64,000 nucleotides of DNA from Medicago truncatula (GCF_003473485.1 NC_053046.1:10550001-10614000); one strand, 5' to 3'. Shown: positions 48,915-61,764, numbered from the stretch's first letter. The notes: generated by a model from the letters alone, not told the origin. A program made the numbers and translations.

Positions 48915-51900
48915 ATGAAGCCTTATATTTTCATGTTACCTATGTCTTGGTATGTATACCTTCATCTCTTTACCTTAGCCTTAATGTGGTTTGCCACAAA
49001 CAGAAACGTGACAACGGCACAAGGAAACCAAACCGATCATTTCGCTTTGCTCCAATTCAAGCAATCAATATCTAGTGATCCATATGGTATTCTAGATTCT
49101 TGGAATGCTTCAACCCACTTTTGCAAATGGCCTGGAATCGTATGCAGTCCCAAGCATCAAAGATTTACCAAGTTAAAGCTGCCAGGATAAAAGTTGCATG
49201 GATCCATATCTCCATATGTTGGCAATCTTTCTCGTTTGAGATTCCTCAACCTTGGAAACAATGGCTTCTACGGAAACATTCCACAAGAAACGGGTCGTTT
49301 ATCACGATTAAGATATTTTCTTCTATCCAACAACTCTCTGGTTGGAGAATTTCCTTTAACCTTGACAAACTGCTCTGAGCTCAAAAGCGTAGACTTAGAA
49401 GGAAACAAACTTTTTGGAAAAATACCTAGCCAATTTGGCTCTCTTCAAAAGCTTCACATTTTCTATATCGGAACAAACAATTTATCGGGAAAAATCCCAC
49501 CATCCATAAGGAATCTTTCATCTCTTAATATTTTTTCAATTGGTTATAATAACTTGGTAGGAAATATTCCACGTGAAATTTGCTTCTTAAAACAGTTGAA
49601 GTTTATAGCAGTGCATGCCAACAAGTTGTCTGGTACATTTCTTTCTTGTCTTTATAATATGTCATCTCTTACGGGGATCTCAGTTGAAGCGAATAGCTTT
49701 AGTGGTTCTCTTCCACCCAATATGTTCAACACTCTCCCTAACCTCTATTTCTATGGAATTGGAGGAAATCAATTCTCTGGTCCAATCCCAACTTCCATTG
49801 CAAATGCTTATACTTTGATAAGGTTTGATATTGGTGGTAACCATTTTGTCGGACAAGTTCCATGTCTAGGGAAGCTACAGAAACTTTGGTCGCTAAGTTT
49901 GCAAGATAACAAATTAGGTGACAATTCCAGTAAGGATTTAGAGTTTTTAAAATCATTAGCAAATTGTAGCCAGTTGTACTCTCTCTCTGTAACCAACAAC
50001 AACTTTGGAGGTAGTTTGCCAAATTTGATAGGTAACTTATCCCCTGGTCTAAGTGAATTATATATTGGGGGTAATCAAATATATGGTAAAATTCCTATAG
50101 AATTAGGAAATCTAACTAGCCTTGATTCTCTTAACCATGGAAGATAACCGTTTAGAAGGAACTATTCCAAAAACTTTTGGGATGTTTCAAAAGATACAAT
50201 ACTTAGGATTGGGAGGAAACAGGTTATCAGGGGATATACCGGCCTTCATAGGAAACCTCAGTCAGTTGTATTATCTGGGACTTAGTGAAAATAAATTAGA
50301 AGGGAATATTCCTCCAAATATAGGAAATTGTCAAAAGTTAGAATACCTAAACTTTTCACAAAATGACCTTAGAGGATCCATACGTTTAGAGATCTTTAGT
50401 ATTTCCCCTTTGTCAAAACTTGACTTTTCACGAAACATGTTGAATGATAGATTACCTAAAGAAGTGGGTATGCTAAAAAGTATTGAGGGGGTAGATGTCT
50501 CTGAGAATCGTTTATTTGGGGACATTCTTGGAACCATTGGTGAATGCAGAGTCTTACAAGTCCTCTAATTGCAAGGGAACAAGACCATCCTCTTTTGCTT
50601 CTCTCAAAGGTCTACGGTATTTAGATATTTCAAGAAATAAATTGTTTGGACCAAATCCCGATGTTATGCAAAATATCTCTAATTTAGAATACTTAGATGT
50701 TTCTTTTAACATGTTGGAAGGTGAGGTACCAACAGATGGTGTCTTTGGAAATGCAACCAGAGTAGCAATAATTGGAAACAATAAACTTTGTGGTGGTATT
50801 TCAGAGTTACATCTACCACCATGCCCTTTCAAGGGTAGGAAACATATAAAAAACCATAATTTCAAGTTGATAGCTATGATAGTCAGTGTGGTTTCTTTTC
50901 TTCTCATACTTTCATTTATTATAGCTATCTATTGGATAAGTAAAAGGAACAAAAAATCATCATTAGATTCTTCAATAATAGATCAACTAGATAAGGTTTC
51001 ATACAAAGACTTACACAAAGGAACTGATGGGTTCTCGGATAGAAACATGATCGGGTCAGGAAGTTTTGGTTCCGTGTACAAAGGAAATCTTGTGTCAGAA
51101 GATAATGTTGTTGCATAATGTTGTTGCAGTAAAGGTCTTGAACCTCCAAAAGAAAGGAGCTCACAAGAGTTTTATTGTTGAATGTAATGCACTCAAAAAT
51201 ATTAGACACCAAAATTTAGTCAAGGTTCTAACATGTTGTTCTAGTACAAATTACAAAGGCCAAGAATTTAAAGCTTTAGTTTTTTATTACATGAAAAATG
51301 GAAGCTTAGAACAATGGTTGCATCCTCAGATTTAAGTGCAGAACCTCTAACAACATTGAACCTTGGTCATAGATTAAACATCATTATGGATGTTGCTTCT
51401 GCATTACATTATCTTCATCGAGAATGTGAGCAATTGGTCCTTCGTTGTGATCTAAAGCCAAGCACACTTCTTGATGATGACATGGTCATGTGAGTGATTT
51501 TGGCACAGCAAGACTTGTCTCAGCCATTTGTGGTACCACTCATAAGAATACTAGTACAACTGGAATAAAAGGAACAATTGGCTATGCTCCTCTGGGTATG
51601 TTTTAAATTATTGATACTTCCATCGTTTATTTGAATCCTAATATGTTTTGAAGTAGTTTAAAATCATACCAGTGACATATTATTAACACCTTTTGTTACA
51701 TGCTTTAGAGTATGGGATGGGTTCTGAAGTATCTGCATGTGGTGACATGTATAGCTTTGGAATCCTTATGTTGGAAATGCTTACCGGTAGAAGACCCACT
51801 GATCACGCTTTTGAAGATGGTCAAAATCTGCATAACTTTGTTGCAATATCATTTCCTGCTAATCTTAAGAAAATTTTGGACCCACATCTTTTATCAAGGG

Positions 51901-52257
51901 ACGCAGAAGTAGAAATGGAAGATGGAAATCTTGAGAATCTTATTCCAGCTGCAAAGGAGTGCTTAGTTTCACTTTTTAGGATTGGACTTATGTGTTCAAT
52001 GGAGTCACCAAAAGAAAGACTGAATATTGAGGATGTATGTATAGAGCTTAGTATAATCAGAAAGGCCTTTCTTGCCGGTGAGATAAACTGATATTTTTAT
52101 GTGTATTCGAATCATAACTAAATCATTATTTGGTTATGGAGTTATCATTTGATTTTTATTATCATATTTTGCATTTAATATTCCTAAACTTCAAAATACA
52201 ATGGTAATAATGGATTTCTTTTTGATTTGAATTTCAGGTGCTCAAACTTGTAATTAG
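48915..52257 (+). pseudogene. RLK4: LRR-XII receptor kinase pseudogene, mosaic of RLK5 and RLK3
   Basis: Same gene model as RLK3: exon 1 48915-51595, exon 2 51709-52077, last exon 52238-52257. Lesions seen: TAA at 49188-49190 replacing the Tyr codon of GYKLHG; one inserted C near 50119; a frameshift with loss of bases near 50560; a 13-bp tandem duplication (51102-51114 and 51115-51127); another shift giving TAA at 51333; the kinase HCD changed to RCD (CGT at 51443-51445) and bases missing in the catalytic loop; GYAPP changed to GYAPL. Exon 2 is still open. From the start to about 50265 it is almost identical to RLK5; beyond that it follows RLK3, including introns and spacer. Not expected to make a receptor. 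Confidence 0.92.
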
Positions 52258-54212
52258 CAATTCAGCTTGATGCGCAGTTTTTACGAAACTTATAGGTCAA
52301 GCTTGAAGCACATGTGACAATGTTTAGTTTACCCATTTGGTTAGCAGTATTTGTGTATTTTCCTCCAACCTAGGCGTTGCTTTAAATAAATAATGTTGCA
52401 CTGCTTTTCTAATTCAATAAACTGAGAATTGATACTTCTCCCATATTTCTCTTCATTCTTCTGTCATGTATTTTCATTTTCATACTATTATAAATTTATC
52501 GTTGTAGTTAAAATTGCACGTTCAAAGTTGTTCCATAAAAAGCTAGTACAATTGGGACAAAAGGAACAGTTGGCTATGCTCTTCTAGATACGTACTAAAG
52601 TCTTGAATCTTCCATTGTTTCTTTTAATAATCCTATGTTTGGTGTTGACTTAAAATTATACCAGCGACATAGTATTAACAGCTTTTCCTACATGTTTTAG
52701 CGTATGGAGTCTTGGTTTTTAGCTATAGTTTCTAAATTAAACCTGGTATTTTATATTTTGATTAAAATTTTGATAATAACTATAAGGACTTTATGCTCTA
52801 ATTTTTCAGTGTATGGAATTCGATCCGAGGTGTCAATTTAAGGCGACATGTATAGCTTTTGAATTCGGGTATCAATTTGTGGTCTTATGGAATTGAAGAC
52901 CCACAAATGAAATGTTTCAAAATGATCATAAATTCACAATCTCCATAATTTTGTGAAACTTTCAATTTCAAATAACCTTTTCCATATTTTCGATCGGTCT
53001 ATTCTCTTCATTGAATTAGAACACAATACAAACTATGGAAACCTTGGCAGCATTCATTCAAATTGTTGGACAATTTTACGACTCAACGTGATTATGACTC
53101 AACATGTAATTGCAACAAGATTGATACTATGCATTCATTTTGTCCGAAGAACATGATCAATTTGACGCTGTTGATTCATAACAGAAGTTCTCATAATTAG
53201 GGGTAGTTACAATCTTACAGATTTGGTAAAAGAAACAATAAAGCTCAGTAAATAAGAATAGCAGTTCATATGTGGAGGGACATCAGATGCCAAAGAGTCA
53301 ATAATTACCGAACCGAGGACAAAGGTTTGTTATGATGACACAAATTAAAAATAACTTCTTAGATACGTGAGTGAGACCGCATTACATCGTATGATTTGGG
53401 CTGTACAAATCATATTGTGGTCAACGGCAATCCAATATCTTACTTTAATAATCTCATTATATAGTTGGTGTCTTAAAATTCATTCACAGAGTATGCTGAA
53501 AATTGCCAGGTAAAGTCCATATAAGAGAGGGAACTAATAACTACATAACATTTGTTGCGAAGAAGTGGAAGCATTGTCTAATGGGGAGGCACTTTATGAT
53601 CAATAACAGACCATTGAAGCCTGAAGTTCCTAACTGACCAAAGATGTCAAAAATCACGACATAGATAGACTTCAAAATGAATGGATTTTGATTTTGAATC
53701 TATCATAAACCAGACAATGAGAATGAGGATGCACATAATTTTTCATGGCAGATGATGAATGCAGATTTCAGTTTACAAATAATTCGATCAAGATCATCTA
53801 TTAGGTCAGATGAAGCTTGGAACTCAAGTTTCATACAAGGAACTCAAGATGAACTAGTGAAGAAAATTGAGCAACCAGTGGCAGGTTGAGCAGCTCAAAT
53901 AGAAATGCATTTCCAATAATGCTCAAGAATTTAACAAAACTGAAACCAAACTCCAATCTATTATGACAACCAACAAGAGACTGAGGTGTTTAATGTTCCA
54001 ATTGAACTCACACAACCTGCTAAACAAATAGAAATAGGAGTTCATCTTTTTTAAGCAAATTCTCTTGTCTGCATTCTTTATGTAACACATACATTAGTGT
54101 TGGTTCACTTACTAAAATTTTAAAGTTCAAACTTCATATATAATACCTTAAATATGTGTAGAATTTTTCTAGGAGGAAACTTTATGTTGAGGTTTAGTAT
54201 ACCAGTGTATCA
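50265..54212 (+). repeat. Segmental duplication, copy 2 (RLK4 3' half + relic + spacer)
   Basis: Partner of 34300-38303. It lacks the 121-bp TG...CA element and has its own short insertion near 53610-53670 (AACTGACCAAAGATGTCAAA). Right edge lies near the (T)9 at 54217, where similarity stops. Confidence 0.8.
52540..53140 (+). pseudogene. Relic of an RLK1-type kinase 3' end, second copy
   Basis: Duplicate of the relic at 36533-37128: GGAACAGTTGGCTATGCTC, intron-like spacer, then TGTATGGAATTCGATCCGAG and broken MYSF / PTNEMFQND / SIHSN fragments. It retains ELEHNTNYGNLGSIHSN, somewhat more of the RLK1-type sequence than copy 1. Confidence 0.75.
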
Positions 54213-54539
54213 GATTTTTTTTTAAGAAGCTAAATTAGTCCACCCAATCAACGTATCAGATGGCAATCAATAGCTCTTTGGATTAGCATGCCAAATCCAA
54301 AATGAATAAACCACACACCAATAAGAAATCTGCAGAAATCATTTGGACAAATAAGTTTGGAAGACTTTTGTTTCAGTTACGTGTTTATGAAGTTTTGGAT
54401 ATTTCATTTGATTGAGCCTTCTAATACACACTTATTATTATAGTCAAAAATAAATAAATAATACACTTATTGAGATTTTTTTACTGGAAATAGCTCACCT
54501 CGTTTCATTAGTAATAATAGTACTAATACAAAACTTATA

Positions 54540-54840
54540 CAAATGGGTATGTGGGTAAAAATGCTGAAATGTGGTCGTTCTTGGTAATACATGAACAACT
54601 TCATTGACTTTTCTACTAGTAAACTCGACACAAGAGTTTTAGAAAAAGGACCTTACAGTCTTGGATAATAGCGCCCAAGCTCATAAACACTTCACTTTTA
54701 CTCTTAAACCTGACAACTACCGTTTGAGAGTCAAGCATAAAATTGACGTTTTATCCAAACTTAGCCCTTGAACCCATTTGAGGGCATGAAGAAGGCCTAT
54801 AGCTTCACCTTTGTCAACATCTTCCGACCGTTGGCTGCTT
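54540..54840 (-). mobile_element. RNase H-like fragment of a plant LINE
   Basis: On the minus strand near 54830-54760 the frame reads VDKGEAIGLLHALKWVQGLS, and later NSCVEF and VNEVVHVLPRTTTF, the order found in the RNase H-like (RVT_3) end of plant non-LTR retrotransposons. Stops and frameshifts lie between. Remainder of the LINE not seen. Confidence 0.65.
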
Positions 54841-55169
54841 GCTTGAGAATGTTATACATTTCATATTCTAGGTTCATGTAAAAACGAAATACGTTTACTA
54901 ACCTATTTCTAAGGGTAATGATCATTTCCTTGCAACATTATATTAAATAAATAATGCAAGGGAATTTTTGAAATTATGATATTAAACGTGGATATATTAG
55001 TTGATAATTTGTTAGTAATTTTGTAAACCAAGGTAAATCAATTTTTGTAAGTCATGACTAATCCATTGAGGTAACTCAATTCTCTTTAACGTTTTTTTTT
55101 ATACTAAAAATAAGGTTTTTATTTTCCCTTTTATGCTCTAGGTAATGAATATTTATATAAATTTTACAC

Positions 55170-56545
55170 ACAAGATACCCGTTACAAAATTAAATTTTTA
55201 TTAATACATCTTCAATTTATGTGAAAGTGAAATCTCAACATGTTGAGATTGGCGTTGGCTTATTCTGATGATGAAAGCACTCATATCATAACGAACGTAT
55301 TAAACAAGGCACGACTGGTAGTAATACTCAAATCTAAAAGAAATAAAAACTAAAAAAAGTGGAAAAGTGATGCATTTCAAGAGTGAGGCAATCAAAATTT
55401 TAATATGTTGGTCCACAGTTTGGTGTTGACAGTATCTTTGAGTTTTCTACCCCAAAAGAAACGATTATCAAGCTAATATGTTAGTATTTGTTTTTATTAT
55501 TATACGATGAAAGCACTTATATCATAAGGAACACGTATTAAGCACTGCAGGGAAGGACTGAATACTGATATGACAATGAGACGTAATTTATTTTCTACCC
55601 CAAAAGACACGACTCTCAAGTTGGAAAGTCATCAGCACGTAGCATTATCATATACGTTTGTCCACATAGATATTGGCATTGGCTTATCTTCCAGTTTTCT
55701 ACCCTAAAATATACGATTGCCAAGCTGAAATGCTAGTATTTGTTTTTATTATGATTATGATGAAACCAACAATAAGGTCGTATTCAAGGCAGAACGAAGA
55801 GCCTAGCCCAAAAAATAAGTCTAAAATTGGAGACCCCAAAATAATAATAATAATAGTAATAATAATTAGGCCGGGGTCTATTCAGCCAAAAAAAAAAGAT
55901 TACTTAAAACTTAGTTTTTTATTGTTCTATTTAGAATTTATCATGTGATGTTATTAAAGGGAGTTCAAACTCCTAATTTGCAACAACGGCATTGTTGAAG
56001 CTTATAGCAAAATAGAAAGGCACACTATAAGTGAGATTTTGAAACATGTGCAAATTAGACAATTTGTAAACCTCCACGAACAGCTATGTATCAACGTGAT
56101 AAAAATCTCCGACAACACTTTAGAGCCGTTTGAAACCAATGAAAACTAAAATCATGTTAAAATTGTTTAAAATTTTGTAAAATAGACTTATAATGTTAAA
56201 AAAAAAAATGAGTGGCCTGTGACCTCCAACAACGTCATAGAGGTCCGGTTTAAATATGAATTCTTTAGTTATTCACTGATACTTGAAAAAAAAAAATGCA
56301 GAATTGATACGTAGAACCTTCATTCACCAGAGGTTTGTGAAAGACCAACGCCAAACTATGATAGGGCAACTTATCTCCAATTTGGCTTAGCTTTAGGGAT
56401 GTGTTGTGACCTCACATTATCAGTAAATTAGATACTACCCCAATTGAAGACTTTCCTGTAAATGGAGGCTTAAAATTTTGATTGCCTCACTCTTGGAGAT
56501 TTCACTTAAATTGAAGATGTATTAATAAAAATATAATTTTGTAAT
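55170..56545. repeat. Inverted repeats bounding a 1.4-kb non-coding block
   Basis: TTTTTATTAATACATCTTCA near 55195 is inverted near 56512 (TTGAAGATGTATTAATAAAAA), and CAAGAGTGAGGCAATCAAAA near 55378 is inverted near 56472. Within, two GATGAAAGCACT(C/T)ATATCATAA blocks (55271, 55507) repeat. Probably a decayed TIR transposon with nested insertions; no coding capacity recognised. Confidence 0.5.
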
Positions 56546-56803
56546 GGATATATTGTCAACCGGTTCCGTCATGAATCCGTCTAAAATTGGAAAAAGTGAG
56601 GAGGACCAATTAGAGGTATCGAGTTGCAAATCTCATTCCAAATCATGCCTATAAACTTTTATGAATTATTGTCGGGTTTACACTATGTTACTCAAATTAT
56701 TATGAAAATTCCACATCTTGCTTATATGCCATATTCCATTGCACAGTTTAATAAAATTTTGAATATTCATGTTACTATTACTACTTTGATGGATGGGGAA
56801 TAT

Positions 56804-57488
56804 TGTTGCTAAAAATATAAAAGATTTGTTTCAAATATATTTTGTGCTGAAAATATATTTATGGACAATAAATATATTTTTGTATCGTATGAAGAACGAT
56901 TTGATGCAAATATATTTTGAAAGGGAATATTATATTTTTGATGCAAATATTCTTTCACTGAAGGAGAAAAAAAAAACGTATCTTCAGTGTGGTATTTGTT
57001 CCAAATTTATGAGTTATACTTTTACTATAAATATAGACCTTGTATCAGGCTAAACTTTGAGAGAGATAGAGGGGCTGAAACAAGGGTTTAGAATGGCAAC
57101 AACAAAACTAGAGTTTGTCTCTTTGGGAACAAACGATAGGGTTTGAGGGTTGATTCACCTTGGGAAACACTATTAGGATTCAGTCTCTTGCTTACGGAAA
57201 GAGATTGAGACTTTGGGTAGAATTAGGCAGGAGACTTATTCTTTTAACCCATTGATTTCTCTTTGTAACGTTACTCATCATATAGTGGATCGGAGGGCTG
57301 CTCTCTCCCCCCAGACTAGGTCAATTTGGACCGAACTAGGTCAACAAATTCTTTTGTGTTCTTCTCGCCGTTGTTTTCTACTTTTGACTTGTATTTATAA
57401 CTTCCATACACTTTGTTTTGGTTGCTTGATTATCCTTGCTCCACACATCAAGTTTGTTATTGGTGTGATTTTCATCGAATTCACAACA
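56804..57488 (+). mobile_element. Probable solo LTR related to the one in RLK6
   Basis: From about 57280 to 57488 it aligns with the 3' part of the LTR at 63079-63885: GTCAATTTGGACCGAACTAGG, CTCCACACATCA, TTGGTGTG and the end ...CACAACA. Starts with TGTTGC. Its 5' third contains repeated AAATATATTT palindromes, in the position where the other LTR has CGTGACACG palindromes. No clear TSD, so limits are approximate. ORFs in it are spurious. Confidence 0.55.
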
Positions 57489-58062
57489 TATTTGTTAATT
57501 ATTGTTTTTGCAGTGCTGCTATTTACAGCGAAACAAATCATCAAGAAAGTGTCCCGAAATGTTTTCAGCCGTTGGATATCCTCTTTAGTTAAAGTAAAGA
57601 TGCTGAAAAAAAAAGGAAAGAAGTGATAGCAAGGCCATTTTAACAAGGTCGTGAATATGTCGGGATAAAAAAATTCAGGATACTTATCATTACCCTTGTT
57701 TTTGTTTTTGATTACTCATTTATTGCATTTACTAGATTGGATGTATGTTATGTATCTTTAAAAGTTTTGTGGCGTTCAGGTGTAAACTTCCTAACAATTT
57801 GCGCCATCTGGATACACACTTCTAAAAACATACAGTCCACAAAAAAAGTTGTTAATTTGGATACAAAATTTAAGTCTAGAGACAGTGCAACATACTGCAT
57901 CCGTGTCTATATTACAAATGACAACAGAGAATTATTTCAGCTTTACCTACTCACGCAAGAACACCTGAAATTAGGAATTTTGAAATTTAGAGGTGAATAC
58001 AAGAAAATAAATTATAATTACATAAGCATATGTAACGAAGAGTAGAAAACGCATATAAAATT
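57489..58062. other. Spacer downstream of RLK5
   Basis: Contains at 57951-57964 (minus) a possible third exon of RLK5: a TTTCAG acceptor followed by 14 nt ending in TGA, in the position of the last exon of RLK2/RLK3. Otherwise no gene seen. Confidence 0.4.
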
Positions 58063-61000
58063 TTAGTTTGTCTCGCCATCAACAAAGACCGTTCTGATTA
58101 TATTTAGCTCTCTTGTAACATCTATTATGCTCATTCTTTCTTTTGGTGATTCCATTGAACAAGCAAGTCCAATCCTTAGAAGTGAAACTAAGCACTTCTC
58201 CTTAGCTGGAATAAGATTCTCATTATGTCCATCTTCTATTGAAACAAGATGTGGGTCCAAAATCTGTATAAGATTATCTTGAAATGAACTTTCAACAAAC
58301 ATATGTAGATTTTGACCATCTTCAAACATTTCATCTGTGGGTCTTCTTCCGGTGATCATTTCCAACATAAGCATCCCAAAGCTATACATGTCACCAGATG
58401 TGGATACTTCAGAACCCATTCCATACTCTACAAGATTAAGCAAAAGCATTTAATACTCTATAACTAGTAGAATGTCAAATATAAGTGATCTAAGAAAAGT
58501 CTACAAAGTACCTGGAGGAGCATAGCCAACAGTCCCTTTAATTCCAATTGTACTAGTTTCCTGATGAGATGTGTCTTCAATAACTGAGACAAGTCTTGCT
58601 ATGCCAAAATCACTCACATGAGCAACCATGTCATCGTCAAGAAGGACGTTGCTTGGCTTTATATCACAATGAAGGACCACCTGCTCACATTCATGATGAA
58701 GATAATGTAGTGCAGAAGCAATATCGATAGTGATATTTAATCTATGAACAAGGTCCAACGTTCTTGGATGCTCTGAATTCACATTCCATGGATGAAGCCA
58801 TTGTTCTAAACTTCCATTTTTCATGTAATCAAAAACTAAAGCTTTAAATTCTTGACCTTTATAATCAGTACCAGAACAACATGTTAAAATCTTGGCCAAA
58901 TTTCGATGTCTAACATTCTTGAGTGCATTACATTCGGCAATAAAACTCTTATCAGCTCCCTTCTTTTTAAGGTTCAGAACCTTGATAGCAACAGATTTAT
59001 CTTGTGATACGAGAATTCCTTTGTATACGGAACAAAAACTTCCTGATCCAATCAAGTTTCCATCTGAGAATCCATCAGTTCCTTGATGTAGTTCTTGGTA
59101 TGAAACCTTAACTAGCTGGTCAGTTGTAGGTGTATCAGAAGATAATTTCATGTTTCTTTTCCTTACCCAGTAGATGGTTAGAATAAATATCAGTATAATA
59201 ATGAAAATGACACTAATTATCACTGCTACCAACTTCAACTTGAGGTGTTTTGTAGGTTTTATAACTTTGATAGGGCATGGCGGTAGATGCAGCTCTAAAA
59301 CTCCTCCACAAAGCTTATTGTTTCCAATCATTGCTAACCTGCTTGCATTTTGAAAGACACCTTTCATTGGAACCTCACCTTCCAACATGTTGAAAGATAC
59401 ATTGAAGTATTCTAGGAAAACAATATTCTGCAAACTTGTAGGAATTGATCCAGACAACTGATTTCTTGACATGTCTAAATATTGAAGACCTTTGAGAGAT
59501 GCCAAAGTGAAAGGTATTGTTCCGAGGAAAAGGTTTCCTTGCAAATGAAGGTATTCTAAGTTTATGCAATCCCCAATGGTTCCTGGAATGCCACCTGAGA
59601 GATGATTTTCAGAGACATCTATTGTACCTATATTTTTTAGCAAACCTACTTCATCAGGTAAACTACCACTCAATGAATTTTGTGACAAGTCCAATCCCTT
59701 TGTTAAGGAATAAATTCTAAAAATTTCTAAGGGTATGGCTCCTCGAAGGTTGTTTAGTGACAGGTTTAAAAATTGCAACTTTTGGCATTCCCCTATACTT
59801 AGAGGAATATTCCCTTCTAATAAATTTTCTTCCATACGCAAAACAAACAACTGACTGAGGTTTCCTATGAAGGCCGGTATATCCCCTGATAACCTGTTTC
59901 CTCCCAATCCTAAGTATTGTATCTTTTGAAACATCCTAAAAGTTTTTGGAATCGTTCCTTCTAAACGATTATCTTCCATGGTTAAGAGAATCAAGCTAGT
60001 TAGATTTCCTAATTCTATAGGAATTTTACCATATATTTGATTACCCCCAATATATAATTCACTTAGTCCAGGGGATAAGTTACCTATCAAATTTGGCAAA
60101 CTACCTCCAAAATTGTTGTTGGTTACAGAGAGAGAGTACAACTGGCTACAATTTGCTAATGATTTTAAAAACTCTAAATCCTTACTGGAATTGTCACCTA
60201 ATTTGTTATCTTGCAAACTTAGCGACCAAAGTTTCTGTAGCTTCCCTAGACATGGAACTTGTCCGACAAAATGGTTACCACCAATATCAAACCTTATCAA
60301 AGTATAAGCATTTGCAATGGAAGTTGGGATTGGACCAGAGAATTGATTTCCTCCAATTCCATAGAAATAGAGGTTAGGGAGAGTGTTGAACATATTGGGC
60401 GGAAGAGAGCCACTAAAGCTATTCGCTGCAACTGAGATCCCCGTAAGAGATGACATATTATAAAGACAAGAAAGAAATGTACCAGACAATTTGTTGGCAT
60501 GCACTGCTATAAACTTCAACTGTTTTAAGAAGCAAATTTCACGTGGAATATTTCCTACCAAGTTATTATAACCAATTGAAAAAATATTAAGAGATGAAAG
60601 ATTCCTTATGGATGGTGGGATTTTTCCAGATAAATTGTTTGTTCCGATATAGAAAATGTGAAGCTTTTGAAGAGAGCCAAATTGGCTAGGTATTTTTCCA
60701 AAAAGTTTGTTTCCTTCTAAGTCTACGCTTTTGAGCTCAGAGCAGTTTGTCAAGTTTAAAGGAAATTCTCCAACCAGAGAGTTGTTGGATAGAAGAAAAT
60801 ATCTTAATCTTGACAAACGACCCAACTCTTGTGGAATGTTTCCATTGAAATTGTTGTTTTCAAGGTTAAGAAATCTCAAACGAGAAAGATTACCAATATA
60901 TGGAGATATGGATCCATGCAACTTGTATCCTGACAGCTTCAACTTGGTAACTCTTTGATGCTTGGGACTGCATATGATTCCATTCCAGTTGCAAAAGTGA

Positions 61001-61200
61001 GTTGAACTATTCCATTTATTTAGGATACCATATGGGTCACTAGATATTAATTGCTTGAATTGGAGCAATGCCAAATGATCGGTTTGGTTTCCTAGTGCCA
61101 CTGCCACAGTTCTGTTTGGGCCAAACCACATTAAGGCTAAGGTAAAGAGATGAAGGTATACATACCAAGACATAGGTAACATCAAAATATAAGGCTTCAT
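58063..61200 (-). CDS. RLK5: LRR-XII receptor-like kinase (EFR/Xa21-like), open but with altered P-loop
   Basis: Exon 1 61200-58512, exon 2 58427-58063; 1017 residues. Signal peptide (YVYLHLFTLALMWF), LRRNT FCNWNGIICS, about 20 LRRs, KLCGGVLELHLPPC, transmembrane helix about 656-680, then VRKRN. Kinase: G-loop GSGSFCSV with C723 where the third glycine normally stands, K740, HCD 844-846 (non-RD), DFG 864-866. Where RLK2/RLK3 have a GT donor after FLAG, RLK5 has GC (58076-58075); splicing as a GC-AG intron to 57964 would end VLA, read-through ends ETN. It lies in inverted orientation to RLK4 and shares nearly identical 5' coding sequence with it. A hAT element sits 59 bp before the ATG, so its expression may be altered. 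No stop codon interrupts it; ligand unknown. Confidence 0.88.
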
Positions 61201-61259
61201 TTGGTTGATGAGCTATACAGAGGGTGTTCTTTTTTGGGGGGTGATCAGAGAGCTAGAGG

Positions 61260-61764
61260 CATGGCCGTCCCTATGAAATAGGAGGCTCGGCTCTCTATTT
61301 AAAATAGACGCCAATAAATAAAAACGCAATTTTTTTGTGTAGTTAAGCTTTATTAAAAAATCAGAATCAGAATAGTTTCTAAACATGAAACGAAATACAA
61401 AAAAATTAAGTGAAAGAGAGGTAGAATTTACTAACGGTGCCGTTTGGATTGATTACTTATCCGTTGTGGGAAAGGGGATAACGAATGATTTTTGTGAAAA
61501 ATAAATGATTGTTGTGATTCTTTCAATGAAATAACTTTTCAAATTAACTGATTAAGTGATTATACAAATTGGGGGTGGTTTGATAGTACCATATTTATGT
61601 TCAGATAGGAGAACTAAAGTCTAGAAAAAACTCAAACGTGTAAAAAAAGAACATATATTTTTTATTTAAATGGGGGTGGGTATTAGAGTTGATTTTTCTA
61701 AAGCCCATAGCTTTTGGAGGCCCGGCTTGATTGAGCACCTTGCACTCCCTCAAGGCCGGGCCTG
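61260..61764. mobile_element. hAT-type element in the RLK5 promoter, perfect 8-bp TSD
   Basis: Flanked by GCTAGAGG at 61252-61259 and 61765-61772. Ends CATGGCCGTCCC and AAGGCCGGGCCTG are imperfect inverted repeats with GGCCGG subterminal motifs, as in hAT elements. The homologous stretch before RLK4 (about 48850-48872) lacks it and reads through, CCTAATTATCAACATCTAGC, giving the empty site. 505 bp, no transposase. Confidence 0.88.

Noticed and set aside
57213..57646. 137-codon ORF downstream of RLK5
   Set aside because: Most of it lies in the LTR-like sequence and the rest reads into its flank; hydrophobic run is chance.
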